This document shows, piece after piece, positions 12,375 to 24,433 of a DNA stretch of 64,000 nt. Origin of the DNA: Tetracentron sinense (lineage: Eukaryota > Streptophyta > Magnoliopsida > Trochodendrales > Trochodendraceae); NCBI GenBank assembly GCA_015143295.1, contig CM026554.1:34609531-34673530 (forward strand), given 5' to 3'. Position 1 is the first letter of the stretch. Every line of letters starts with the position of its first letter. Both the position numbers and the translations under genes were made by a program. The notes under the pieces were generated by a model. It had not been told where the DNA came from, searched no databases, and saw only the letters and a list, made by a program, of their open reading frames with translations.

Positions 12375-12547
12375 TGTCGTAATGAGTCATCTAAATAAGT
12401 CCATCACAGCTTTATTATCTAGTTACTTTATTATGTTTTAGTGTTTATTGTCTTTTATGTAATTAAGGGCATTTATTTCCTTTCATTTATGTCTTATCCT
12501 CTTTCTCTCTACCACAAACCCTAGTTTACTATTCCTAATTTTCTACT
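12375..12547 (+). repeat. 3' LTR of copia F1
   Basis: A 173-bp LTR preceded by the purine tract GAGGGGGAG. It is shorter than the other three F-family LTRs because a block in its second half is absent. It is followed by the TTATG duplication. Confidence 0.87.
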
Positions 12548-12552
12548 TTATG

Positions 12553-15098
12553 TTTTTGAATGTTGCAAAGGAGTTATAGAATACAGTTTGAGTGATGTAC
12601 TCTTCAGATCGGAATATCTCTCGAGTTTATCAGCAGTATAAAGAGATTTTGTCCTTTTAAAAAGGAGAAAAATCTCTAGGAGAATACTTTGCCAAACTCA
12701 ATGGAATGTGGGAAAAATTGTCTATGTGTCATCCTATCACCTCTGATGTAGAACTTATGAAGAAATTGAGAGAAGATATTAAAGGTGGTGAAATTGTTGT
12801 CTGGTCTCCCTAAGGAGTACTAATCGATAAAAGAATTCTAGGTGGTGATACAATTACAGCCATGACAAAAATATATTCTAAACTTCAACGACTTTCTGTT
12901 GGAAATGATATGGTGGGATCCCAAGAGGGTAGTGGCGAAAAGTTAGTATTAGTTACCTCTTCTGGTTATAATAGAATGCGTGGAGGACAAAACGATCATG
13001 GTGGTTTTCGAGGTGGTAGAGATTCAGGGGGAGGTAGAGGTAGACATGGTGGCAGAGGAGATCGTTTATGTACTCACTGTGGGTTGACTAATCATACAGC
13101 TGATTTCTGCTGGGATCTTCCTGGGAAGCAGCCTAGAGCAAATCAAGCAGTGGTAGCTAAGGATGTATCTTCTAAGAGTAGGCCCACTACCAATGTTGCT
13201 TCTAATAAAGGTGGTGATTAGATTACTGTAATGGCATCAAAGGAAAAATATGCTTGTTTTCTCTCCTCTAGTGGTTATACATCCAACAATGACCCTTCAA
13301 TCTCTACTGCTAAATTCGCCTAGTCAGGTAAAACACGTCTCATGTCATCACATGCTTCTCCTCGGATTATTTATCTTGGGGCTTCTGATCATATTACAAG
13401 TAATCCTAGTGTATTTTCTTCTCTTGGTGTTGTTCCTTTTAGTAGGTCTATTATGTTGGCTGATGGTACCTCGTCCAAAATTAGTGCACTTGGTACTACT
13501 CAACCTAATGAATCTATTTCTATATCCTCTGTTTTAATGCACCTAAATTCCCTTTCAGTCTTCAATCAATCAGTTAAGTGACAAAGTCTCTAAATTGTCG
13601 AGTCACATGTTTTCCATCTCATTGTATTTTTCAGGATCTCAAGACGGGAAGGACAATTGGTGGAGGATATGAGAGGAATGCTTTGTATTACCTGGAGTGA
13701 GAACTAGTGGGTGTTCCAGTTCTTTCCGAGGATTCTCATATCCGTTGGCATTGTCGTTAGGTTATCCTTCTCTCCCAAAACTTCAAAGGCTTGTCCCCCC
13801 TCTCTCCCAGTTATTGAGTTGAAAAGCAGAGTCCAATTTATTTTAAAGTAGTTCATTGTGTTGTACGGAGACCGTCTCGGGTTCCTAGTTTGTTGTCATT
13901 TCGGTATTTTATCCTTTTTATTGATGATTATTCTAAAATGACTTGGTTAAACCTAATGAAAAACCGGTCAGAAGTGTTCTCCTTGGTCAATTTTTTTCAT
14001 AATAAAATAAAAATTGACTCCGTGTGTTTAGATCAAATAATGCTTTGGAATTTATGCTTTATGGATTTCAATCATATTTGCAACATCATGGTATTATTCA
14101 TTAGACACACCTCAGCAAAATGGCGTAACTGAGAATACCAAAGACATTTGGTTAAACCATTCGTGGCTTGCTTTTAGAAATTAATGTTCCAAAATATTTT
14201 GTGGGTGGGGGGGATGCTATACTGCATGGTGCTTAATCAATTGTATGCCTTCATCGGTTTTGGATGTAAAATCTCATTTTCTTCTTTTGTTTCCTAATCA
14301 ACCTATTTTCTCTATTCCTCCAAAAACCTTTGGGTTTGTTTGTTTTGTTCATCTAATTGTGCCAAGTCAAGATAAACTTTCTCGTCATTCCATTGTCTAA
14401 TTCTTGGTTTCTCTCGTACTCAAAAGGGTTATAGATGCTACAATCCTTCTCTTAGAAAACATTTTGTGAGGGTAGATGTAACATTCTTTGAAACTGTTCC
14501 TTTTTATGCCAATTCTGAACATGATGAAAAAGTTGCTCAATAAAAAATTTCTGTTGCCTACTGTTTTTCTGGATGATTCAGTTCAAGAGGCTACATCTCC
14601 TTAACAAGACTTTAGCAAAACTTACTTCTAGAAAAGAAGAAAGAGCCAGTGTTGCAAACTATTCCATCTCTTCCTGCACCTTCATCTCCTGATCATCTTC
14701 GGGTGCCAACTTCTAATCAGAGTTCTAGTTCTGCAGTTCATTCAGATGACCTACTAATTGCTCTTCGTAAAAGTAAATGTACTTGTATTGAACATCCCAT
14801 TGCAAGATCGTTTTCTTTGAGAAGTTGTCCCCCCACTTATCGTAAATTTGCTCTTGATTTATCCTCAATTTCCATTCCTTCAGTTTGTCCGAGAAGCATT
14901 ACTAGATAAACACTGGAAATTGGACATGGATGCGGAAATGACAGAGCTATGTATTCCAATGATACATGGGAGTTATCAAATCTTCCAACTGGGAAGAAAC
15001 CTGATAAGTGTAGACGGGTGTATACTGTATAAGGTTAAATTTCTGCAAGATGGTTCCATAGAAAGATCGAAAGATAGATTAGTAGCAAAGAGGTACAC
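12553..15098 (+). mobile_element. E internal segment: gag to RT start (fossil part)
   Basis: Part of copia E between insertions F1 and G. It holds the gag C-terminal half with a glycine/arginine-rich run and a CX2CX4HX4C knuckle at 13069-13111, a protease region, an integrase region near 13740-14300, the variable linker rich in Ser/Pro near 14600-14780, and the first part of RT to about 15098. Long ORFs such as 13250-13537 are frame shadows of the protease region. It is broken in several places. Confidence 0.8.
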
Positions 15099-17232
15099 AA
15101 TCATCATAGCCTTTGTAAGAATGTCTGCAATCTGATCCTGAGACTTCACTTGTGGAAGAGAAATAATCCCAGATTGAAACTTCTCACGAATGAAGTGACA
15201 ATTAACCTCTATGTGCTTTGTCTGCTCATGAAACATGTGATTGGAAGCGATTTGGACAACACTAGTATTATCCACATGAAGTGGTGTAGGGTTGGTAAAG
15301 TGAATGCAAAAATCTGAAAGTAATCCTCATAGCCACACAATCTCACTACACGTGGCATATATAGCTCTATACTCAGCCTCTGTGCTAGATTTGGAAACTA
15401 TGGGTTGTTTCTGGCACTCCCAAAATGAGGTGCCAGGAAACATGCAATATCTTATAGTGGATCGACGAGTAAGAGCACATCCAGCCTAATCGGCATCAAC
15501 ATAGCTAACCAACTCAAGGGGAGAAGTGGATGAGAAAAACAATGACTGATCAAAAGTCCCTCGCACTTAGCGAATAATTATGAAAATAATAGTCATATGT
15601 AAGGTACGAGGCTTAGAAATAAACTGACTGACAACCTAAACAGCATAGGCAATGTCAGGTTGGGTCATCGTCAAGTAAACAAGACTGCCAACAAAGCGAC
15701 GAAAGAGAGTAGGCTGTTCTAAAAGATCACTGTTATGTTTACCATACTGAACATTCAATTCCATCGATGTCTCAATGGTGCGCTGATCAGAACATTGTGC
15801 TTGGTTAATGAGGTCTTGTGCATACTGTCATTGGCTGACAAGTATACCATGTTATGTGTGGGAGACTTCCAATCCTAAGAAGTATGTAAGCGAACCCAAG
15901 TCCTTCATGTGAAAGGATGACAAAAGGACCGGCTGAAGTTCTGCAAATCCAGATGTGTCACTTCCGGCCATGAGTAAGTCATCAACATAAACAAGTAAAA
16001 CCACAATACCGCGGGATGAAGACCCGATAAAAAAAAGAGGGATCATGACCACTCTGACTAAACCCAACCCCAACAACAATCTCGTGAAATCTTTGAAACC
16101 AGGCGTGAGGTGCCTGGTTTAATCCATACAATGCTTTGCAGAGCTTGCACACTATATCTCTTTTGTTAGAGTCAGATCCAGGGGGCTGAGCCAAATAAAT
16201 AGTTTCTTGTAAATCACCGTGAAGAAAGGCATTCTTCACATCCATCTAATGAATAGACCAACCCTAGTAGAACCAACTGCAATTAATGTCCAGACGGTTT
16301 TCATCTTAGCAACTAGAGCAAAAGTCTCTTCATAGTCGATACCATATTCCTATTTATAACCTTGAGCCACGAGATGAGCCTTGTACCGATCAAGGGATCC
16401 GTCGGACTTTAGCTTTATAGAATACACCCATTTGCTACCAATCACCTGCTGACCCTGGGGGCGTGAAACAAGATCCCATGCATGATTATCTGCTAACACC
16501 TATAACTCCTCTATCATAGCATCCCTCCAACATTGGTGTGTAGATGCCTAAGAGTATGAGACCAGAAAATAGAGAGAAAATGAGTTTATCTGGAGGGTGA
16601 GATGTATAGGTAGATCGACATACCTCTGGAATGGATGGATTAGCTTCAGGTGGAGTAGCAGGAGGAATGGGAGGAGAAGACATCACTCTCTCTTGGCATT
16701 GATAAACCTGCAAAGGAGCTGGAAACTTGAAACAAAAGAGATATCAGGAACCATCTTAATCCCCTAGGTGCAACAGAAGGAACAATTAAAGTTGGTGGGC
16801 ATGAAATGAGACACTTTCTATGAAGACATTTCTTGAAATATGAACTCGACGAGCATGGGGGTCATAACAACGATAGCCCTTCTGGGTGTCTTTGAACCCA
16901 AGATACATGCAACGAACAAACTTAGGAGATAGTTTCTTTCATTCATGTGGTGAGAGATAAACATAACAAACACATCCAAATATGTGAAATAATGAGCAAG
17001 GAGGAAGAGAGAGAGCCAAAGAAAACAAAATAAGGACAAATATTACCAAGACGTTTGGTTGGCATGCGGTTTATGAGATATAGAGAGTGCAACATTGCCT
17101 CGTCCTAGAATGTGCGTGGAACAAAGGTCTCCGCCATCAAGCTGTTAGTCGTCTCGACAATGTGTCAATTTTTCCGTTTAGCAACACCATTTTGTTGATG
17201 AGTGTCTCGAAAATCTTCTAATGAATAATCCC

Positions 17233-17437
17233 ACGATCAAGTACGCTTCAAATTCTAAAGAGATCTACTCCCCCCTGAATTTGAGCGGAGGACCTTAATC
17301 TTCGTCCCGAATGTGTGGCCACCATAGAGTAAAACTATCCCCCGATCATGTAAGTACACCTCAAATTCTAAGGAGATATACTCCACCCCTAAATCTGAGT
17401 GGAGGACCTTAATCTTCCTCTAGAACTGTGTGGCCAC
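17233..17437 (-). repeat. About 110-bp tandem duplication in G
   Basis: Sequence from CGATCAAGTAC at about 17233 is repeated from about 17341 (CGATCATGTAAGTAC), including GGAGGACCTTAATCTTC and GTGTGGCCAC. F2 landed inside the second unit, so the duplication predates F2. Confidence 0.75.
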
Positions 17438-17682
17438 TGTCGTAATAGACCATCTAAATATGCTCATCATACCTTTATTATCTAGTTACTTTATTATGTT
17501 TTAGTGTCGATTGTCTTTTATGTAATTAAGGGCATTTATGTCTTTGCATTCTATTAGTAATATAAAAGAAGAGCTAAAGAGATGGAGAAACTAATTTTTT
17601 CCTACCCTAATTTCCTTCCTTCTTCCTCTTTTTCTCTTTCTCTCTTCCACAAACCCTAATTTACTATTCTTAATTTTCTACT
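17438..17682 (+). repeat. 5' LTR of copia F2
   Basis: A 245-bp LTR starting TGTCGTAATAGACCATC. It is full length and collinear with 21609-21853. Confidence 0.9.
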
Positions 17683-20600
17683 TGGTATCAGAGCAAGAAA
17701 TCAAGGCCAATATTTTTTTTTCTTTTTTTAATGGCATGAATAGTGTCATGTGAATAGTATCATGTGAATAGTGTTGATGAATAGTGCCGCATGAATCTCG
17801 TATGGTTTAATATTTTTGAAGTTCGGGATGATTTTATTATGAGGTTTTGGAGTATCTAAGTTGATGTTTCATGCTCTCGAATGATTTTATGGAAAAAAAA
17901 TCAGATTTATATCATTCGAGTTTAAAAGGTTTTTTGGGGTTATTGATGGACATCTAGATCTATTATGAATCATTAGATCTAGAGTTATAAGTGTTAGAAT
18001 TTTTTGGGTGATTTTTGAGGTGTTGTTGGTGTTTGATTGAATGAAGTTGAAACCCTTGGTGGAAGGTTGTAAAGTGTGTGAGTTGCTGATTTGTATAAAT
18101 CAAAATTGATTTAGACCTCTAGTTGAGGCGTTGTTGGTGTATGAGAGATCTGGCTTGTTTGCTTATTTGGTTTTTTAATCTCTAAGTAAGATGTATGTCT
18201 AGGATTGGTGGAATGGAGGAACATCCAAGCATGCAGATTAGCACACATAGTGCCTCCTTAGCTGGTATTGCCTCTTTTCGGGAATCCCCTATTATGCTAC
18301 CTCATTGTCAATAGTCCTTTAAGGACACCCTTCTAGTATCCAAAGAGGAACTTGAGCGCTTCAGTTCGTTACTTTCATAGATGAAGTTATCTTCTAGATT
18401 CTCCACTTTTGTTGCTCAGACAGGTACTCATGCATCTGCTCATCAGGTATATTCATTAACCTCACATGGGAATCCTTGGATCATCGATTTAGGAGCCTCA
18501 GATCATATGTCTGGTACGTCCAAATTTTTCTCATCTTACAACTCTTACTCTAGTCTTTTGAGAGTGAAAATAGCTGATGGTTCTTTAGCATCTGTGTCTG
18601 GGACATGAAGCATTCATATCACCCCTACTCTCTCATTGTCATTTGTATTACATGTTGCTGAGTTTTCTATTAATCTCATTTCTGTTAGTAGTTTAACTAA
18701 GCATCTGCATTATAGTGTAACATTTTTTCCATCTTATTGTGTATTTCAGGATCTGGTGACATTGTGGCAGATTGAGAGTGGACGTAAAGTGGATGGGCTT
18801 TACATTTTGGATCAGGCTCCTGCTCCTATCTTTAGTACTTTTCAGTCTCGTAATACTATTAATAAAGACCAGATTTTTCTGTGGCATCGTCGGTTGGGTC
18901 AATTGTCGTTTCAGTTCTTAAAATTATATTTCCTCGTTTGTTTGAGTCTATCAATTTACTAAGTTTGCAGTGTGAAACTTGTGAATTGACAAAACATAGT
19001 CGTGTTTTATTTCCCCTAGTAATAAAAGTTCATCTCCATTTAAAATTGTCCATTCAGATGTATGGAGACCCCTTCCACTCTATCCTTGTTTGAATTACGA
19101 TATTTTATTTCATTTATTGATGATTATTCTCGTTACACTTGGTTATACTTGTTGAAAACTCGAGATGAGGTGCCCAATACTATTTACACATTTCATAACA
19201 TGATCAGAAATCAATTTGACAAGAATGATAAGATATTTCGCTCTGATCATGGTCGCAAATACCTTGAAGGATCACTCAGAGCTTACTTTGCTAAATATGG
19301 AATTATTCATCAAAACAGTTGTGTATACACGCCACAACAGAATGGAGTTGCGGAACAAAAGAACCGTCATTTGCTTGAGGTTGTTCAAAGTTTATTATTA
19401 CAGATAAAAGTTGAAAAAAATTTTTTGGTCTGAGGCAGTTTGATTAACCGGATGCCCTCCCGGGTTTTGGATTTTATGTCTCCACATCAGTTATTACGTC
19501 CTTAGAGTCCTCTTAGTCTTCCACTTTGTGTTTTTGGTTATACTTGCTTTTTTCATATCCTGGGTCCAAACCGCTCTAAGTTGGATCCGAAGTCCATCAA
19601 ATGTCTTTTCTTAAGGTATTCCTCTACACATAAGGGGTATAAGGTGTTTGATCTCCTGACAGGTAAAAGGTTTATCTCTAAGGATGTTTCCTTCTTTGAG
19701 TCGGTTTCATTTTTTTGGGGTTCCTCTTTAGGGGGAGAATGTTAGTGAAGAGATACCCCTTCCAATACCAGTACCCCTCCTAGTTCCTATTCTGGGAGAT
19801 ACTCCTTTAGTGCCGTTGTCCTCTTTTGATGACACTAGAGAGAAGGAAAAGGAGCTGAAGACATACTCAAGACATTCCAGGGTGGAGCCTCAATCAATTG
19901 AACAACAGTCTCAGCATACCTTTGTGGACCCAGATCCATCTACTTCTCCTATTGCTCTCAGTCTAGATAATTCTTCATCTTTACCCAACACTACTGATCT
20001 TGATGCTCCTATTACCTTACGCAAAGGGAAACGTACTTGTACATCTCATTATATCTCTAACTTCATTTCTTATGAATCTTGTTCTCTATTTATTCATGGT
20101 TTTGTCTCATCTTTGTTTTCAATATCTATTCATTCTAGAGTTACAGATGCATTGCAGTACCCTAAGTGGAAGGAAGCAATGTGGGAGGAATGAAGACACA
20201 CACAAAAAATAATACATGGAAACTTGTTGATGCTCCTAAGGATAAGAAGCTAGTTGGATGCAAAAGAGTTTCTATAGTAAAATACAAGGTTGATGGTATT
20301 GTTGACAGATACAAAGCAATGTTGGTCGCTATGGGATTCACACAAACCAATGAGATCGATTATCAGGAAACATTTTCTCCTGTAGCCAAAATGAATACAA
20401 TTAGAATTCTTCTTTCAGTAACAGCAAATCAATCCTGACCTCTCTTTCAACTAGATGTGAAGAATGCTTTTCTTCATGGAGATCTCCAAGAATAAGTTTA
20501 TATGGCTTTATCTCCTGGGTTCAATGTTCAGAACCAGAAGGGTAAAGTTTGTTATCTGAAGAAGACAATTTTTGGCCTTAAACAGTCCCCTAGGGCTTGG

Positions 20601-21608
20601 TTTAAAAGGTTTAGTGGAGTTGTGAAGAAGTTTGGATATACTCAATATCACTCAGATCATATGCTGTTTGTGAAGCATTTGGGAAACACAGCTACTACAC
20701 TTCTAGTGTATGTAAATGATATTGTTGTAACTAGAGATAACCCGGGGGAGATTCAGAATCTTAAGGATCTTCTGGCCAAAGACTTTTGAGACTAAAGATT
20801 TGGGTTTACTTAGGTATTTCTTTGGGATTGAAGTTGCCCACTAAGGGCATCTTTATATCTCATAAAAAATATATCTTTGATTTGTTGGAAGACCCTGAAA
20901 AGCTTGGCTCGAAACCTGTGGCAACTCCTATGGAAGCTAATATTAAGCTTGACTATGAGAGTGGCGAATTGCTTGAAGATGTTGGTATGTTCTAGAGATT
21001 TATTGGCAGGTTGATTTACTTCTCCATGACTCGTCCCGATATTGCTTATGCAGTGAGTGCAATCAGTTAGTTCATGCATAGTCCTAGGATTATACACCTT
21101 GAAGCTGCGGAACGAATTTTGAGTTACTTAAAGTCCTTACCAGGTCGAGGGTTAGTCACAGATCGTCAATCTACGTCAGGCTATTGTACTATGATTGGTG
21201 GAAATTTGGTTACCTAGAGAAGTAAGAAACAGTCTATAGTTGCATGGTCTAGTGCCGAAGCAGAGTATAGAGCAATGAGTCATGGAGCCTGTGTGTTATT
21301 GTGGATCAAGACCTTGATGACAGAACTTGGTTTCTTAAACCCATCGGAGATGACACTCTATTGTGATAATAGAGCTGCTATTAGCATTGCACATAACCCA
21401 GTGCAACATGACAAGACCAAACGTATTGAGGTTGACAAACATTTCATAAAAGAGAAGATAACTTCGAAGATAATTAGTCTTACCTTTGTAAGAACAGAAG
21501 ATCAGTTAGCAGATGTTCTTACAAAAGCAGTTGCTTCATTACATCTTCATGGGCTTATTGGCAAAAAAGCTTGACATATTGGACATTTATGCCCCGTTTG
21601 AGCGGGAG

Positions 21609-21853
21609 TGTCGTAATGGACCATCTAAATAAACTCATCATAGCTTTATTATCTAGTTACTTTATTATGTTTTAGTGTCTATTATCTTTTATGTAATTAA
21701 GGGCATTTATGTCCTTTCATTCCGTTAGTAATATAAAAGAAGAGCTAAAGGGATGGAGAAACTAATTTTTCCATACCCTATTTTCCTTCCTTCTTCCTCT
21801 TCACTTCTTTCTCTCTTCCACAAACTCTAGTTTACTATTCTTAATTTTCTATT
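21609..21853 (+). repeat. 3' LTR of copia F2
   Basis: A 245-bp LTR starting TGTCGTAATGGACCATC after the purine tract GCGGGAG, followed by the GCCAC duplication. Confidence 0.9.
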
Positions 21854-23932
21854 GCCACCATAGAGTAAAGCTATTGGAAAATTGTGAATACTTGCGATTT
21901 AGAGCGTAAGTAATATATCCATGTATATCGGGAGAAATCGTCTATAAATATCACATAATACCGCATACCAGACATAGATAACACTAAGGATGACCTCGAA
22001 ACATCAATATGCATAAACTTCAAAAGGAGCAGTGGATCTAGAAGTACTAAGAGAAAATGACACATTTACTCCTAGACAAATAACATGAAGGATGAGCAAT
22101 ATCAAGAGAAGAGTTATTAACTTTTAGTTTATTCAAAATACCAGAAGAAATAAGTGGGATAATCTATCCGAGTATGGGTGACTAAAACGATAATGCCAAA
22201 ATTGCCACCTTTTATTTGCATGACAAATATCATCAGAAGAAGAAAGGAAACAAGAAGTTGGAGAAACAGAGTCATCCAAACCAGCAAGAAGATCCGTCAT
22301 TTCCTCCTACCCCTCCCAACTACTTTCCCCGTTGCCAGATCATGTATGAAACAACAATCAGGAAAGAAAATTACTAACAATCGATTTTGGACTAATTGAC
22401 CAATATAGATAAGATTAGCAGATAGTTTAGGCACATGAAAGACAACAATTAAAGTAAATGTACGATGTTGAATAGGGGAAAATGATAACGACCTAATAGA
22501 AGAAATAGGTAATTGAGCATCATCTAAAGTAAAGATGATTTGGTTACCTTTGTATAACTTAACATTATGAAGATATGAGGTAGTACCTATCATATGGTTG
22601 GATGCACCAGAATCAAAATACCAAGGAGACCGAAGGAATGTACCTGATAGGCCAGCCGTAGATAAGGCCTAGATAATCTGTTGAACCATCTCGGGAGTAA
22701 GTGACCAACTAGGTGGGGGAGGAGCCATGACACTGGTAGAGGAGTCATCGATTGTGGTCATGTAGGCTTTCCCTTGAGCCCGCTTTTTCTTCCTGCACTC
22801 TTGGATGCTATGGCCACGAATTTTACAAAATGCGCAAATAGGACTCACTGAGCACGAGACATGTCACATTTGCAAGGTGCTGGTGACGAGGCCAAAAGAT
22901 CCATATCTAAGGAGCCAGGAGGCTAGGGTACACAAGTTAAGGCTTTGAGTCTCTGTTTCTTAGCTAATAGGTCACAGATCATAGTATTCATGGAGGGAAG
23001 TGGACTGCGATTAAGCAAAACAATCTTACAATGCTCAAAATCATGTCGTAATTTCATAAGAAACTGTCTAACCTGGGTTCGTTTTCTCATCTCCTAAAAA
23101 ATAAGACCAAATGGGATTTTAGGATCCATCATCGATATATTGGTCCAAATAAAAACTATAGCATTATAAAATTCTTGAACCGTTTGATCGCTTTGTGAGA
23201 TTTGGGTAAATTCTTGTTCTAGGCGATATAATCGAGCTTCATTGCTCTGTTGATAAATCGTCTGCAAATGATCCCAAATAGCCTTTGTTGTATAATGTGG
23301 AGTCAATCCGACTGCAATGGATTTGTCAACTGAATCCAGAATCCATGTAACAATTTTTCCATTCTTAGTAATCCATTCGACCAGTGCTTTGAGTTCGGTT
23401 GTTGCAATAATTTTTTCAGTGGCATAAATCATACCACATAAATATCGACCTTCGAGGAAGCTTTGAAAGTGAATAGATCACAAGCTATAGTTGCTATCAT
23501 CGAACATGCAGTGTAATGAAAAATCTCGATCTATGATCCAAAAATCCCAAAAAAGATGATTACTAGGATCACTGATGGTTTGAGAGGACTTTAGCTCAAC
23601 AACCATACAAGAGAAGAGGATTTGCCAATAAACTATTTAATGCTTGGTGAGAGACAAGTCAACAAACTGTTTAATGCTTGGTGAGGGACAACTCATATAA
23701 GACACCACCGTAGAAAGAAGATGTAAGGAGATGAAATAGTATATTTAGTTAATAAATCCACCAATCTATTTGAATAAATCCACAAGCAATGATGGCTTCC
23801 ACCGTATAAAGAAGATTTCCAAAAGAATAAATTTATTGAATAAAACCACAACCAATGATGGCTTCCACGATTAGCTTGTCAAAGGTTCTGTCCTAAACCA
23901 GAGAGAGAAGTTGCAGCAACCACAAAGGTTAC

Positions 23933-24067
23933 TTGGAGTGCAACGATGAAGGCTGCGACACGATCTCTGGATGTTGCTTGGAGTGCAATGATGAAGGCTG
24001 CGACACGATCTCTGGACGTTGCTTGGAGTGCAATGATGAAGGTTGCGACACGATCTCTGGACGTTGC
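23933..24067 (-). repeat. 45-bp minisatellite, three units, in G leader
   Basis: Three consecutive 45-bp units (23933, 23978, 24023), nearly identical, starting TTGGAGTGCAAYGATGAAGG. A unit length divisible by three keeps frame. On the minus strand each would read a 15-residue Cys/Ser/His-rich block. It lies between the primer site and gag of element G. Confidence 0.9.
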
Positions 24068-24246
24068 TTAACAAGATGGCAACAAGGTGTGAAACAGCCT
24101 TGCAATCTGTGTGAAAACGACACAACGATGATGCAAAGACAACGGGATCTGGTATCCCGGCGATTGCAAGGAAAATCCGGAGAGAGCGATTGTTTCTTCC
24201 TCAAGAAATAAGCAAAAAAATTCAATTTTTTACCGCTCTAATACCA

Positions 24247-24433
24247 TGATAGCAATAGGAATTTTGGGAAATATCCGAATTGAATATATTCCTTTAACCC
24301 AATAGGGTTTATATAGATTGTGTATAAGAGAATACATAATAAGATATATACAAAAGGAAAGAATACAAGAAGAAAGAAATCTCTATACACTAGGAAAATA
24401 GTAGAAGAGGATATTTTGCTATTGTATTTATCA
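24247..24433 (-). repeat. 5' LTR of copia G
   Basis: A 187-bp LTR bounded by the inverted ends TGATA and TATCA. It lies next to the minus-strand primer-binding site at 24235-24246. No partner LTR remains at the other end. Confidence 0.75.

Larger units (their letters stand above)
6765..12547 (+). mobile_element. Copia element F1, gag-less family (fossil)
   Basis: A Ty1/copia element inside E's leader/gag region, with a perfect 5-bp target duplication TTATG (6760-6764 and 12548-12552). Parts are: 5' LTR 6765-7003; primer site TGGTATCAGAGC at 7004-7015; a long leader carrying a LINE at 7431-8585; a short gag-protease linker near 8915-9080; protease about 9120-9300; integrase about 9580-10250; RT about 10680-11480; RNase H about 11500-12330; and 3' LTR 12375-12547, which is shorter through an internal gap. 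No gag core or zinc knuckle lies between the primer site and protease, as in F2. LTR difference is about 7% by eye. It is broken, with ten or more breaks. Confidence 0.88.
17438..21853 (+). mobile_element. Copia element F2, gag-less family (fossil)
   Basis: A Ty1/copia element inserted in G with a perfect 5-bp target duplication GCCAC (17433-17437 and 21854-21858), making it a third-level insertion. Parts are: 5' LTR 17438-17682; primer site TGGTATCAGAGC 17683-17694; leader with tandem ATGAATAGTG motifs near 17735-17800; a short gag-protease linker (about 18200-18380); protease about 18430-18700; integrase about 18880-19700; RT about 20150-20990; RNase H about 21000-21575; and 3' LTR 21609-21853. 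No gag core or knuckle is present. The LTRs differ at about 20 of 245 positions by eye, roughly 8-9%. It is broken, with about ten breaks. Confidence 0.9.
15099..24433 (-). mobile_element. Copia element G, minus strand, one LTR lost (fossil)
   Basis: A Ty1/copia element in opposite orientation, inside the RT of E. Read from the right, its parts are: 5' LTR 24247-24433; primer site 24235-24246 (complement TGGTATTAGAGC); leader with a 45-bp minisatellite; gag about 23094-23500; protease about 22297-22650; integrase about 21871-22065 and 16900-17437; RT about 15852-16480; and RNase H about 15099-15500. The 3' LTR and the RNase H tail are absent, so the left junction is a deletion that also removed some of E. 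F2 is inserted in its integrase region. Sense to the channel gene. It is broken, with about ten or more breaks. Confidence 0.83.

Noticed and set aside
13250-13537. Hydrophobic 95-residue ORF that looks like a membrane protein
   Set aside because: The next frame reads the copia protease region (GASDHITSNPSVF), so the hydrophobic frame is a shadow.
23094-23432. Host gene encoding a 112-residue helical protein
   Set aside because: It matches the copia gag domain (YTTKAIWDHL, YRLEQEFTQ) and lies in order before the protease of element G.
23933-24211. CRISPR-like array or repeat protein (three 45-bp units)
   Set aside because: The units are directly adjacent with no spacers and lie in a retrotransposon leader in a plant genome.
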